From Gammaproteobacteria bacterium (GTDB lineage Bacteria > Pseudomonadota > Gammaproteobacteria > Burkholderiales > Burkholderiaceae_C), in the NCBI GenBank assembly GCA_025359085.1, contig JANYHL010000081.1, positions 1-34,890 on the forward strand: 34,890 nt of DNA, given 5' to 3'. Below are positions 16,604 to 25,181 of this stretch, piece after piece; position 1 is the first letter of the stretch, and every line of letters starts with the position of its first letter. The position numbers and the translations under genes were made by a program. The notes beneath the pieces were generated by a model that made no database searches, was not told the DNA's origin, and saw only the letters and a list, made by a program, of their open reading frames with translations.

Positions 16604-17088
16604 ACGCGACCACTGCCATGGTGACAAGCCATTTTCAGCTGACCCGCAATCCGTTCGGACTGCTTGTTCTGACGACCGCCGCGAGTGAGGTGTTTGAGGG
16701 CGTGGTGCCGGTGCGGGCGTTCCCGATCCAGTCGCCCGAGGACGGCATAGCGCTGGTGCACACCGATGGCCATGAAGCAGCCTGGATCGATCATCTGGCC
16801 GCGCTGGCGCAACCGGCGCAAAGTCTGATCCGCGAAGAGCTGGCAATGCGTGAATTCATGCCCGAAATTTTGAACATTGACAGTGTCACCAGCTTTTCCA
16901 CGCCGTGCACCTGGCAGGTCCGGACCGACCGCGGCGACACCCGTTTTGTGTTGCGCGGCGACGAGGACATCCGCCGCGTCGGCCCCACCATTTTGCTGGT
17001 CACCGACTCGCACGGCATCCAGTTTTTGATCCGTGACCGCGCGAACCTGAACAAGGACAGTCAAAAGATTCTGGACCGTTTTTTATAA
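16600..17088 (+). CDS. DUF1854 protein associated with the cyanophycin ABC transporter
   Basis: A 162-residue cytoplasmic protein with no membrane segment or signal. The texts FQLTRNPFGLLVLTT and EFMPEILNIDSVTS belong, as I recall, to the DUF1854 family, found with cyanophycin genes and with this ABC protein. Its ATG overlaps the ABC stop (ATGA), so translation is coupled and a joint function is likely. No catalytic residues can be assigned. An alternative ATG at 16618 would shorten it by six residues. The TAA stop abuts dispersed repeat copy R4. Confidence 0.8.
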   Translation: MNATTAMVTSHFQLTRNPFGLLVLTTAASEVFEGVVPVRAFPIQSPEDGIALVHTDGHEAAWIDHLAALAQPAQSLIREELAMREFMPEILNIDSVTSFSTPCTWQVRTDRGDTRFVLRGDEDIRRVGPTILLVTDSHGIQFLIRDRANLNKDSQKILDRFL

Positions 17089-17150
17089 AAAATTGGCTTC
17101 AAGCCCCCGTGTTATATGGGTAAGCCGCTATTAATTTAATAGTAAATTTT
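17089..17150 (-). repeat. Dispersed short repeat, copy R4 (reverse)
   Basis: It begins directly after the DUF1854 stop. Box 2 (reverse) is GGCTTCAAGCCC (17095-17106), followed by 19 bases and a box 1 variant CGCTAT (17126-17131), then TAATTTAATAG. It occupies about half of the 114-bp gap before nadC. Confidence 0.72.
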
Positions 17151-17202
17151 AAATCTTGATCACGCGCCTTGCCCGCAACTACTTCCATGGATTTATCCCG
17201 CT

Positions 17203-18093
17203 ATGCCCTCTGCCCTGACCCCTTATTTTGATTTTTCTGACGCGGCCGTGGCCGAATTGGCCGGTGTCGATGCGGCTCGCGCGTTGCAGGAAGATGTGGG
17301 TGCTGACGATTTGACCGCCGGTCTGATTGACGCCAGTCGCCGGACGCGGGCGCACATCCTGGTGCGTGAGGCGGCCGTGTTGTGTGGCGTGCCATGGGCG
17401 CAAGCCGCGCTGCAGCAACTTGACCCGACCGTGCGTCTTGATTGGCAGGTGCAGGAGGGCCAGCCCTGCGTCGCCGACCAGGTGGTGCTGGAAATTGAAG
17501 GCTCGGCCCGTGCGCTGCTCACGGCTGAGCGGACCGCGCTCAATTTTTTGCAGTTGCTGAGCGCAGTGGCGAGTAAAACGGCTGACTATGTGGCCGCCGT
17601 GCAGAGCGTGCCGGGTAGCCGGGCGCAGATTGTGGACACGCGCAAGACGCTGCCGGGCTTGCGGCTGGCGCAGAAGTATGCGGTGCGAGTCGGCGGCGGC
17701 AGCAACCACCGGCTCGGTCTGTATGACGCTGTGTTGATCAAGGAAAACCACATTGCCGCGGCCGGCGGTGTGGCGGCGGTGCTGCGCCGCGCTGCTGAGC
17801 TGGCGCCAGCGGCCAAGTTTGTGGAGATCGAAGTGGAAAACCTGGCGCAGCTGCGCGAGGCGCTGGCCGCCGGTGCCAGCCTGGTGCTGCTCGACAACAT
17901 GGGCCTGGCGCAGCTGCAAGAGGCGGTGCAGCTCAACGCCGGGCGGGCCAAGCTGGAGGTCTCGGGCGGCGTGAACCTGTCCACGGTACGTGCCATTGCC
18001 GCCACCGGGGTCGACCGCATCTCGATCGGCGCCTTGACCAAAGATGTCAAGGCGATTGATTTTTCAATGCGTTTTGCCGCTAGCCCGCTCTGA
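17203..18093 (+). CDS. nadC: Nicotinate-nucleotide diphosphorylase (quinolinate phosphoribosyltransferase)
   Basis: A 296-residue protein that converts quinolinate and PRPP to nicotinate mononucleotide in de novo NAD synthesis. Family text is clear: LTAERTALNFLQ, DTRKTLPGLRLAQKYAVRVGG, NHRLGLYDAVLIKENH, LEVSGGVNL and ISIGALTKD. The family usually ends shortly after a segment like DFSMRF. Here five more codons (AASPL) and the TGA come from repeat copy R5. nadA, the preceding enzyme of the pathway, follows after 42 bp. The ribosome site is weak. Confidence 0.96.
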   Translation: MPSALTPYFDFSDAAVAELAGVDAARALQEDVGADDLTAGLIDASRRTRAHILVREAAVLCGVPWAQAALQQLDPTVRLDWQVQEGQPCVADQVVLEIEGSARALLTAERTALNFLQLLSAVASKTADYVAAVQSVPGSRAQIVDTRKTLPGLRLAQKYAVRVGGGSNHRLGLYDAVLIKENHIAAAGGVAAVLRRAAELAPAAKFVEIEVENLAQLREALAAGASLVLLDNMGLAQLQEAVQLNAGRAKLEVSGGVNLSTVRAIAATGVDRISIGALTKDVKAIDFSMRFAASPL

Positions 18094-18121
18094 GTCTGCG
18101 TAGTGCGCTATTGATTTTGAT
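18072..18121 (-). repeat. Dispersed short repeat, copy R5 (reverse), encoding the end of nadC
   Basis: Box 2 (reverse) GCCGCTAGCCC (18076-18086), 19 bases, box 1 variant CGCTAT (18106-18111), then TGATTTTGATA. The nadC stop (18091-18093) lies within the 19-base spacer, and the nadA ribosome site CAGGAG begins a few bases after the repeat. Confidence 0.75.
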
Positions 18122-18135
18122 AAACAGGAGTTGCC

Positions 18136-19272
18136 ATGACGAACGCCACGGACACGGTCAAAGAAGTTGACTACGAACAGCCCAAGCGTGAAGCCGCAGC
18201 CGGTGCCGCGGTGTGTGCCACCAAACACGCCTGGGCACGGGTGCCGCTTGAACCCGGTCCGGCCGAGCGCGCTGCCCTGAAAGACAAGATCCGCCGCCTC
18301 TTGAGAGAAAAAAACGCGGTCATGGTGTCGCATTACTACGTGCACCCGGACCTGCAAGACCTGGCCGAAGAAACCGGTGGCCTGGTCAGCGATTCACTGG
18401 AAATGGCCCGCTTTGCCCGCGACCACACGGCGCAGACGCTGGTGGTGTCGGGCGTGCGCTTCATGGGTGAGACGGCCAAAATCCTGTCGCCCGAAAAGCG
18501 GGTCCTGATGCCCGACCTGGACGCCACCTGTTCGCTCGACCTCGGTTGCCCGGTGGATGAATTCAGCGCCTTTTGCGACGAGCATCCGGAGCGCACGGTG
18601 GTGGTCTATGCCAATACCAGCGCGGCCGTCAAGGCGCGCGCCGACTGGCTGGTCACATCGAGCTGCGCGCTGGAGATTGTGAGCGCGCTCAAAGACAAGG
18701 GCCACAAAATCCTGTGGGCGCCCGACCGCCATCTGGGCGGCTACATCCAGCGCGAAACCGGCGCCGACATGCTGATGTGGGGTGGCTCCTGCATCGTGCA
18801 TGACGAGTTCAAGGCGTTTGAGCTGCAAGCCCTGATGAAGGAACACCCGGGGGCCCGCGTGTTGGTGCACCCGGAGTCCCCGGCGGACGTGGTGGCGCTG
18901 GCCGACGCGGTCGGTTCGACCTCGGCCATTTTGAAAGCCGCGCAGCAGATGGACGCCCAGGAATTCATTGTGGCCACCGACAACGGCATGATGCACAAGC
19001 TGCGCACCCTGAACCCGGGCAAAGTGTTCCTGGAAGCCCCGACCGCTGGCAACAGTGCCACCTGCAAAAGCTGCGCCCATTGCCCCTGGATGGCGATGAA
19101 CAACCTGGCCGATGTCGCCCGCGTGCTGGCAACCGGCGCCAACGAGGTGCACGTCGACCCGGCGTTGGGACTGCGAGCCCGTGTTCCGATTGACCGGATG
19201 CTGGCCTTTACCGCGGCGCTCAAAGGCGGGCGCGATGCCGGGAGTCTGGTGCCGCTGATCGGGGCGGCGTAG
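18136..19272 (+). CDS. nadA: Quinolinate synthase
   Basis: A 378-residue NadA that condenses iminoaspartate with dihydroxyacetone phosphate to quinolinate, using a [4Fe-4S] cluster. The cluster cysteines are recognisable: Cys132 ([15 protein letters not shown]), Cys219 ([10 protein letters not shown]), and the CKSCAHCPW segment with Cys310, 313 and 316, the last expected to be the ligand. The start at 18136 has a good ribosome site (CAGGAG). The roughly 45 N-terminal residues before the conserved core are longer than in E. coli but usual for Burkholderiales, as I recall. It forms a two-gene unit with nadC; nadB is not in the window. Confidence 0.96.
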   Translation: MTNATDTVKEVDYEQPKREAAAGAAVCATKHAWARVPLEPGPAERAALKDKIRRLLREKNAVMVSHYYVHPDLQDLAEETGGLVSDSLEMARFARDHTAQTLVVSGVRFMGETAKILSPEKRVLMPDLDATCSLDLGCPVDEFSAFCDEHPERTVVVYANTSAAVKARADWLVTSSCALEIVSALKDKGHKILWAPDRHLGGYIQRETGADMLMWGGSCIVHDEFKAFELQALMKEHPGARVLVHPESPADVVALADAVGSTSAILKAAQQMDAQEFIVATDNGMMHKLRTLNPGKVFLEAPTAGNSATCKSCAHCPWMAMNNLADVARVLATGANEVHVDPALGLRARVPIDRMLAFTAALKGGRDAGSLVPLIGAA

Positions 19273-19320
19273 GGCGCTGTTTCCAGCGGACGAACTCCAA
19301 AGAATCTTGACCTGTGTCAG

Positions 19321-20034
19321 TCAGATCGCTGAATGCAGGTAATTGACCATGGTGATGAAATCGAATACCGGCAGGCCTGACTGACGTCGAATCGCTGCCG
19401 AATAGGGTGGCAGATCCGTGCATTCAAGAACAAAGGCCCGAATGCGAGGATGCTCATCGAGCGCTCGCAGCGCCGTGCCCAAAACTTCCTGCTCAATGAC
19501 CTCCAGATCGATCTCGGCCTCGGGTTCGGCGAACATCCTGTTCCACTGCGCACAATGTTCTAGACCCACAATGTGCAAGCCAGCCGTGCTTGCGATGCCA
19601 ACCGACGTCAGGTGCTCCAGCCCGAGAGCCCCGGCGTTGGCCGTGATGATGCAGATATCGCCTTCTGGGCCGCAGATCTGCCGTGCAAACGGCACTTGCA
19701 GGAGACTCGAGGTAAATACCGGCACGCCGACGGCGCCGGCCAGTTCTCGCTGGAAGATGGCATTGAATCCACAGCTCGTGGTTATGGCCCGGACACCCTG
19801 CGAGACCATCGTCCTGGCATCGGAAATCATCGTACGCAAAACGTTTTGATCCGGATTCTCAAGAATCGTATGGACATTGGCACCCCACACTGGATGGAAC
19901 CTGACCGAGTATTCATACGAGGCAGGATTGGTGCTGTTGCCAGGCAAGGCTTCAAGTTGCTGCAGGCCCTTGGGGACCTGGCCCTTTTCCCAGCACAAAA
20001 CCCCGATCTTTGCCGATCCGCTTTCGTTTACCAT
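19321..20034 (-). CDS. Aspartate/glutamate/hydantoin racemase-family protein
   Basis: A 237-residue protein of the cofactor-independent Asp/Glu racemase superfamily. The two catalytic cysteines stand in the expected settings: Cys88 in ITTSCGFNAIF and Cys205 in LECTDLPPYS. Members racemise aspartate, glutamate or hydantoins, or decarboxylate malonates, and the substrate cannot be read from sequence. It is the last gene of the minus-strand amino-acid cluster, 42 bp after the FAD enzyme, which suggests it converts the imported amino acid to the isomer that enzyme oxidises. It converges on nadA with no T-rich terminator between. Confidence 0.75.
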   Translation of the reverse strand: MVNESGSAKIGVLCWEKGQVPKGLQQLEALPGNSTNPASYEYSVRFHPVWGANVHTILENPDQNVLRTMISDARTMVSQGVRAITTSCGFNAIFQRELAGAVGVPVFTSSLLQVPFARQICGPEGDICIITANAGALGLEHLTSVGIASTAGLHIVGLEHCAQWNRMFAEPEAEIDLEVIEQEVLGTALRALDEHPRIRAFVLECTDLPPYSAAIRRQSGLPVFDFITMVNYLHSAI

Positions 20035-20076
20035 AAGTCACTCCGGTCGTTGCGTCTGTTTTCCATTTTTGGCAAC

Positions 20077-21354
20077 TCAGAATCTTGCGATTCGATAGGG
20101 TGACAGGTCAAATGGATCGGGATGACCACGGACCAAACCGGCAATCAATTGAGCGGTGATCGCGGCCAAGGTGAGTCCCAGATGTCCGTGACCAAAAGCG
20201 TAGTACACGTTCTTGCAGCTTGGCGAGCGCCCAATCACCGGCAAGGAATCCGGCGTGGATGGGCGATAGCCCATCCATTCACGTTGAATCGCCTGTTCGG
20301 CAAGACCCGGTAGCACGCTGCGGGCAAAGGGCGCTAGCGCGCGTATGCGTCGGTAGTCTGGCGGCGCGGTCAGTCCCGCCAGTTCATCGCCGCTCACCAG
20401 AGAAATGCCGTCATGCATCGGTGACAGGACACAATGTTTTTCAGGAAAACCGACCGGGCGACGAAGCAACTCATCTTCCGTCGAACCAAACGAAATATGG
20501 TAGCCACGCTCGGTGTCGAGGCTGACGCTGTCACCGATTTGTTTTGCAAATTTCTTTGACCAGGCGCCCGCAGCAATAACCACAGAATCAAATTTCCGTG
20601 TGGTCTTATCCGTTTTGATCGTGATGCCACCCCCCTCCATGGGGCGGACCTCCAGGACGCTCTCTTGAATGTATTGGGCCTGACGTTGCCGCGCGCCCTC
20701 AAAGTAGGCTTGGGTCAAACCCGTGGGGTAGTTGACGAAGCCACTGTCGGGCTGGAATAAGCCCCGTGTGTAGGCATTCTTGTTGAGCTTGGGTTCAAGA
20801 TCAGCAACCTCATCCGCATTGAGGATGGAAAAATTGACGCCATGTCGCGTCATCAATTCGCGCTCAAGTGCAGTTTCTGAAAATCCGGCATCTGACCCGT
20901 AAACTTTCAGCCAACCCACTGGCCGGATGAGATCAAGGCTGGCGCTCGCAGCGGCCAATGCAAGATGCGCTTTCATGGCATGGGAGACGAGCGGGTCAAG
21001 CGCCCTGGCAATATCCGCCACCCGTGCCGGGCGACCTGCTTCAATAAAACGAAGAAGCCAGGGAAGTACCTGGAAAAAGTACGACGGACGCAGAACGGCG
21101 GCGCCGTCCGGATCAAAAATATACGAGGGAATAGATCGAAGAACACCGGGTGTGGCGGTTGGCGTCACGGCCCCCGTGACGATGCCCCCGGCGTTGCCTG
21201 AGCTTGTTCCGGCACCTACTTCACCGTGATCAATGACAGTGACCAAGCAGCCCTCAGCGGCGAGAGCCAAGGCTGTCGCCGCACCAACGACGCCAGCCCC
21301 GATGACGGCAATCGAACGTTCGCTCTCTGTCCCCGTGTTACCGATGTGACTCAT
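20077..21354 (-). CDS. FAD-dependent D-amino-acid dehydrogenase-like oxidoreductase (DadA type)
   Basis: A 425-residue DAO-family flavoprotein. The N-terminal FAD motif is GAGVVG (19-24), followed by IDHGEVGAGTSSGNAG, which resembles DadA, and the C-terminal FAD-contact segment is GHGHLGLTLAA. The family oxidises D-amino acids to imino acids, passing electrons to the membrane. The start at 21354 has AAAGG seven bases upstream; an in-frame start further upstream would add 12 residues without support. It sits between the transporter ATPase and the racemase. The RidA-like protein at the head of the cluster could hydrolyse the imine products. Substrate is not established. Confidence 0.82.
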   Translation of the reverse strand: MSHIGNTGTESERSIAVIGAGVVGAATALALAAEGCLVTVIDHGEVGAGTSSGNAGGIVTGAVTPTATPGVLRSIPSYIFDPDGAAVLRPSYFFQVLPWLLRFIEAGRPARVADIARALDPLVSHAMKAHLALAAASASLDLIRPVGWLKVYGSDAGFSETALERELMTRHGVNFSILNADEVADLEPKLNKNAYTRGLFQPDSGFVNYPTGLTQAYFEGARQRQAQYIQESVLEVRPMEGGGITIKTDKTTRKFDSVVIAAGAWSKKFAKQIGDSVSLDTERGYHISFGSTEDELLRRPVGFPEKHCVLSPMHDGISLVSGDELAGLTAPPDYRRIRALAPFARSVLPGLAEQAIQREWMGYRPSTPDSLPVIGRSPSCKNVYYAFGHGHLGLTLAAITAQLIAGLVRGHPDPFDLSPYRIARF

Positions 21355-21402
21355 CAAATACCTTTCTGAAGTTCTTGCAATTTTCTGCAACGCCGGTGAT
21401 AC

Positions 21403-22128
21403 CTAATGTTGAAGAATTTTCCCCAGGAATTCACGCGTTCGCTCATTCTTGGGTGCGGTAAAGAAGGCCTCAGGCTCGGCAACTTCAACGATCACGCCCT
21501 TGTCGATGAACGCGACGCGATCGGCAACCTTGCGGGCAAAGCCCATTTCATGCGTGACCACAATCATCGTCATGCCGTCTTTGGCCAAGGACACCATCAC
21601 GTCCAGAACCTCGTTGATCATTTCGGGATCCAGGGCAGAGGTTGGCTCATCAAAAAGCATGACTTTGGGTTGCATGCACAGGCTGCGGGCGATGGCGACC
21701 CGTTGTTGTTGCCCCCCCGACAACTGCTGTGGGTAGGCATCGAATTTGTCTCCCAGACCGACCTTTTCCAAAATCTCCCGCCCCCGGCTGATGGCTTCTT
21801 TCCTGGGAAGCTTTCGCACATGAATCGGCGCAAGCGTTACATTTTCAAGTGCCGTCTTGTGGGGATACAGATTGAATTGCTGGAAGACAAAGCCCAATTC
21901 CATCCGAAGCTGCCTCAAATTGGCTTCATTGGCGACGGGCAGGTCATCGACGATCAAAGTGCCACTTTGAAATTTCTCCAGGCCATTGACACATCGGATC
22001 AATGTGCTTTTTCCCGAGCCGCTAGGCCCGCAAACCACCACCACCTCGCCTTTGGCAACCTCAAGATTGATGTTTTGCAGAACGTGATGGGTGCCGTACC
22101 ATTTGTTGAGCTCGTTGAATTTAATCAT
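21403..22128 (-). CDS. Amino-acid ABC transporter ATP-binding protein (GlnQ/ArtP type)
   Basis: A 241-residue ATPase with Walker [11 protein letters not shown]-loop FQQFNLYPH, signature [15 protein letters not shown], Walker [13 protein letters not shown] and switch VTHEMGFA. The [13 protein letters not shown] wording is that of the polar-amino-acid uptake family. It powers the two permeases encoded just upstream in the same direction. The substrate is an amino acid, but not a definable one. Confidence 0.93.
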   Translation of the reverse strand: MIKFNELNKWYGTHHVLQNINLEVAKGEVVVVCGPSGSGKSTLIRCVNGLEKFQSGTLIVDDLPVANEANLRQLRMELGFVFQQFNLYPHKTALENVTLAPIHVRKLPRKEAISRGREILEKVGLGDKFDAYPQQLSGGQQQRVAIARSLCMQPKVMLFDEPTSALDPEMINEVLDVMVSLAKDGMTMIVVTHEMGFARKVADRVAFIDKGVIVEVAEPEAFFTAPKNERTREFLGKILQH

Positions 22129-22205
22129 GCTGGATATTCCTCGTCTTCGTCGCTATCGCTATCGCCATGGCAGGGCCTGATGTGTTTTGAAGGGCTGTGG
22201 ACAGC

Positions 22206-22856
22206 TCACGTCTTTTCCATTCGCCGAGACAAATGAAGCAGCGGATAGCAGATCAGGAAATAGCCGATGCCCACAACGGAAAAAACCAGCAGTCCATTGG
22301 GAACACTTTGCACGATGATCCAGCCAGAGCGTGTCAGATCGAGAAGCCCGATGGCTGAGACAACCGAAGAATCTTTGACCAATAAAACGAATTGCCCGAC
22401 CAGAGACGGGACAATCATTCTCGTGGCTTGCGGCATCACGATCAACCTGAGCTGTTGCCAGCGGGTGAGGCCGGCGGAGGCGGCCGCTTCGACCTGGCCC
22501 AGGGCTACAGCCCTGATCCCGGATGCCACGATTTCAGAGATGAAGCATGCCGCTATATTGGACAGCGCCAAGGCGCCCGCAGTGAATGAGTCAAGCTCGA
22601 TGCCCGCTTCAGGCAGTATAAAAAAGACGACAAAGACCTGAACCAGCACAGGCGTGCCGCGAAAGATATCGGTGTAGGCGCCGACGACAAATGACAGCAG
22701 CTTGTTTGAACTGGCGCGGCCTATGCCCAGTACGAAGCCGACAATCGTTCCCGCAACAATGCCGATAGCCGACAGGGCAAGGGTCACGCCAATGCCCTTC
22801 AAAAGGACCGGATAGTATTGGGCGATACCCTGTATTTGCTCCAAGAACATAGTCAT
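22206..22856 (-). CDS. Amino-acid ABC transporter permease (HisM/GlnP family), second
   Basis: A 216-residue inner-membrane permease with about five membrane segments. The start of the family domain is LLKGIGVTLALSAIG, and the cytoplasmic EAA loop ASAGLTRWQQLRLIVMPQA contacts the ATPase. FRGTPVLVQVFVVFF is typical of polar-amino-acid permeases. It lies 10 bases after the other permease and probably forms a heterodimer with it. An alternative start two codons in (MFLEQ) is possible. Confidence 0.92.
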   Translation of the reverse strand: MTMFLEQIQGIAQYYPVLLKGIGVTLALSAIGIVAGTIVGFVLGIGRASSNKLLSFVVGAYTDIFRGTPVLVQVFVVFFILPEAGIELDSFTAGALALSNIAACFISEIVASGIRAVALGQVEAAASAGLTRWQQLRLIVMPQATRMIVPSLVGQFVLLVKDSSVVSAIGLLDLTRSGWIIVQSVPNGLLVFSVVGIGYFLICYPLLHLSRRMEKT

Positions 22857-22866
22857 GTCATGGTCC

Positions 22867-23535
22867 TCAGTGGTGCGCAGAGGGATGATTGATGCGCATC
22901 CATGCGGCTGCCATCAACTTCAATCCAAAATAGATGATCAAGTAGCCCACAGCGGTTGTGACCAAACCTTCAACCGGCATGAATCGGTCATTGGCCAAGG
23001 TTTGGCCGGCACGTGTGAGTTCCAATACTGAGATGAGTGAAAGCAAGGACGAGTCCTTGACCAACACAATCGCCTGACCGATCAGCGGCGACACCATGGG
23101 GCGCAGCGCTTGCGGAAGAATGATGAGGCGCATTTGCTGCCAATAGTTCATGCCCGAACTGGCGCTCGCTTCAACTTGCCCACGAGGAATCGACATTATT
23201 CCGGAGCGGATGATTTCGCTGACATAGGCGCCACTGTTGACGGAAAGCGCAATGATGCCGATCATGGTTTCCGGCATGAGCACGCCGAAATTCGGCAAGC
23301 CGAAATATAAAAAATAGAGCTGGGCCAGCAAGGGTGTGGCCCGTATCACATCCACATAGGCGACCGCTGGCGCCCTGACAAAACGGGATGGCTGGATACT
23401 CATCGCACAAGCAATGATGCCAATGACGATGGCACCAGCAAACGCAGTCAATGAAATCGTCAAAGTGGAGACGAAGCCCAGCCAAAATTCCGGAAGGGTT
23501 TCTCCTATCACCCGAAGGTTCAGATTCAATAGCAT
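22867..23535 (-). CDS. Amino-acid ABC transporter permease (HisM/GlnP family), first
   Basis: A 222-residue permease with the same layout as its neighbour: a hydrophobic N-terminal segment, VIRATPLLAQLYFLYFGLP, and the EAA loop ASSGMNYWQQMRLIILPQA. It pairs with the downstream permease as the membrane pore of the uptake system. An 82-bp gap with a strong stem-loop separates it from the binding-protein gene upstream. Confidence 0.92.
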   Translation of the reverse strand: MLLNLNLRVIGETLPEFWLGFVSTLTISLTAFAGAIVIGIIACAMSIQPSRFVRAPAVAYVDVIRATPLLAQLYFLYFGLPNFGVLMPETMIGIIALSVNSGAYVSEIIRSGIMSIPRGQVEASASSGMNYWQQMRLIILPQALRPMVSPLIGQAIVLVKDSSLLSLISVLELTRAGQTLANDRFMPVEGLVTTAVGYLIIYFGLKLMAAAWMRINHPSAHH

Positions 23536-23569
23536 GCGACAGCCAATGATTGAAGAAAATGAGGTTTAA

Positions 23570-23599
23570 GAATCGGCGCTTTGATCACTGCGCCGATTC
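23570..23599 (-). other. Stem-loop between the binding-protein and permease genes
   Basis: GAATCGGCGC (23570-23579) and GCGCCGATTC (23590-23599) form a perfect 10-bp stem with a 10-base loop. In mRNA sense it is followed only by TTAAACC, so it is not a strong terminator. Its place fits structures that protect the 3' end of binding-protein mRNA and lower permease expression. Confidence 0.75.
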
Positions 23600-23617
23600 C
23601 AAGCTCAGAGCAGACGC

Positions 23618-24418
23618 TTAGTGCGTTTCTTTCCATTTCGTCGAGTTGACCCAGTAGTCAAGATTCTGTTGAAGGCGACCGTCGAGTGTTGTCTGGTCGA
23701 TGAACAAGTTGATCCAGGTCAAGAGGTCAAGCGAGTCGTAACGGGTGGCGTAAGCCAGGGGTTCCTTGGCCAGCAGTTCCGGCATGATCTTGAAGGTTCC
23801 CGCAGGGTATCCGGCCGCCTGGCCCGCAACTGCCGAGCTGTCATTGAGCAGGCAGTCTGCCTGTCCATTCTTCACAGCGTCGAGCAACAGAGTTCCACCG
23901 CCTTTGTAGCTCTTGATTTCGCCTTTGTCAAAGAATGTTTTGGCCAGCTTCTCGCCGGTACTGCCAAACAGAACTGCGATTTTTGTACCCGGCGCTTTGC
24001 AGGCGACCGTGGAAGTGAATTTGCTCCCTGCCTTGGCCGCCACCACAGGACCAATGTAGATGAAAGGCTTGGTGAAAGCGACCTTGGTCGCACGCGCCAG
24101 GGTCGGCGTCATGTCGGCAGCAAGCAAGTCGGCCTTGCCGGAAATAAGGGCCGGCAAAAGTCCATCCCAGTCCAGGTCAAGAAAGACCACCTTGACGCCC
24201 ATTTCCTTGGCCATCAATTTGGCCAGCTCCACCGAACTACCGGTGCGCTCGCCGTTCTTGTCGATCATTGAAAACGGCGGGCCCTGTGTTTGAACCGCAA
24301 TTCTCAGCTCACCGCGTTTTTGAATGTCATCAAGGGTAGAGGCATGGGCGGTGGCCGCGACGCCCACAGAGCCCGCGCACGCCAGCAGGATTGCGGGTAA
24401 AAAATTCGACATCTTCAT
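23618..24418 (-). CDS. Amino-acid ABC transporter substrate-binding protein
   Basis: A 266-residue periplasmic protein of binding-protein family 3. The signal peptide runs to about residue 26 (AATAHA-S), and the mature part starts TLDDIQKRGELRIAVQTQGPPFSM, wording typical of polar-amino-acid binders (split here by description: strand then ligand lobe). The ATG at 24418 has an excellent ribosome site (AAAGGAG). It delivers the ligand to the two downstream permeases. The specificity-determining residues cannot be assigned without a model. Confidence 0.92.
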   Translation of the reverse strand: MKMSNFLPAILLACAGSVGVAATAHASTLDDIQKRGELRIAVQTQGPPFSMIDKNGERTGSSVELAKLMAKEMGVKVVFLDLDWDGLLPALISGKADLLAADMTPTLARATKVAFTKPFIYIGPVVAAKAGSKFTSTVACKAPGTKIAVLFGSTGEKLAKTFFDKGEIKSYKGGGTLLLDAVKNGQADCLLNDSSAVAGQAAGYPAGTFKIMPELLAKEPLAYATRYDSLDLLTWINLFIDQTTLDGRLQQNLDYWVNSTKWKETH

Positions 24419-24484
24419 TTGCTTTCTCCTTTAATAATCTCCACAGAGGACCATCCTCCAGGAGAGAACCCATTGCTCAACCAT

Positions 24485-25012
24485 TCATCGTGTCAGTGGC
24501 ACGGCAACTTCATCAGTGGCGCCCATGACGCCCGGTTCCCAGCATCCCCGCGGAAGGTTGATCCATTTGTTATGCGACTTAATCACCACGAATGTTTCAC
24601 TGCGGCTAACGACCCCAGATCCAGCAACCCGTGGAAGAAGTTCGCTTGTGAACCGGTAAAGATCTTGGACATCGCCGGCCACCAGTACCTCCACGATCAG
24701 GTCGAAACGACCCGTAACGAGACTCACGGAAGTTACAAATGGCAGCTCTGCGATCTTCTGGATGAGGTCGTCCATGTGCCCTTGCGCGTTGGCATTGATA
24801 CCCACAACAGCGGCGATCAGCTCGGGCCGTTCCGATAGGTTGAGCAAACCCACAATCTTCAGGATATTTTTTTCGATCAAGGACCGCAAGCGTGTCCGGA
24901 CCGTGGGTGGACTTAGCTGCAATTTGTCCGCCAACTGGTTGACGCTGTCCTGCCCATCGCTGGAAAGCAGCTTGGCCAGGCGCCTGTCGGTGGGGTCAAG
25001 AAATTCGCGCAC
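24485..25012 (-). CDS. Lrp/AsnC-family transcriptional regulator
   Basis: About 175 residues. An N-terminal winged-helix domain (LDPTDRRLAKLLSSDG, then LSPPTVRTRLRSLIEKNI) is followed by a RAM ligand-binding domain (ELIAAVVGINAN, then VTGRFDLIVEVLV). The start is uncertain. I prefer the GTG at 25012, which puts the helix at the family position; a TTG at 25042 would add ten residues but lies inside a strong Lrp-type operator. The protein should sense an amino acid and control the transporter operon, which begins 66 bp downstream. The C-terminal tail after the RAM domain is longer than usual. Confidence 0.87.
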   Translation of the reverse strand: MREFLDPTDRRLAKLLSSDGQDSVNQLADKLQLSPPTVRTRLRSLIEKNILKIVGLLNLSERPELIAAVVGINANAQGHMDDLIQKIAELPFVTSVSLVTGRFDLIVEVLVAGDVQDLYRFTSELLPRVAGSGVVSRSETFVVIKSHNKWINLPRGCWEPGVMGATDEVAVPLTR

Positions 25013-25036
25013 AGCAATCCAATTGGAAAAATTAGT

Positions 25037-25082
25037 CAGCAATATTTTCTAAATAGAAAAAACATTAATGTAATTTATTCTA
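25037..25082 (-). promoter_or_regulatory. Lrp-type operator sites in front of the Lrp/AsnC gene
   Basis: On the minus strand, TAGAAAATATTGCTG (25051-25037) matches the E. coli Lrp consensus YAGHAWATTWTDCTR at 14 of 15 positions. A second, weaker site TAGAATAAATTACAT (25082-25068) matches at 11 of 15. Their centres are 31 bp apart, about three helical turns. A perfect dyad TTTTCTA-AA-TAGAAAA (25045-25060) overlaps the first site. The region is far more A/T-rich than its surroundings. Confidence 0.6.
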
Positions 25083-25181
25083 ATTGGTAATTTTTCGGGC
25101 CTTACTAGCGTTTACACCTAGGCGCACCGGGGCAGGCCTCCGACAAACGTCGAAGTCTTGTTCATGGCGTGCAGCAGCCGT

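Noticed and set aside
19275-19288. Hairpin CGCTG-TTTC-CAGCG between the convergent nadA and racemase genes
   Set aside because: The stem is only five pairs and no T-run follows on either strand, so I do not call it a terminator.
22155-22172. Tandem CGCTATCGCTATCGCC resembling box 1 of the dispersed repeat
   Set aside because: There is no box 2 at the 19-bp distance on either side and no A/T flank.
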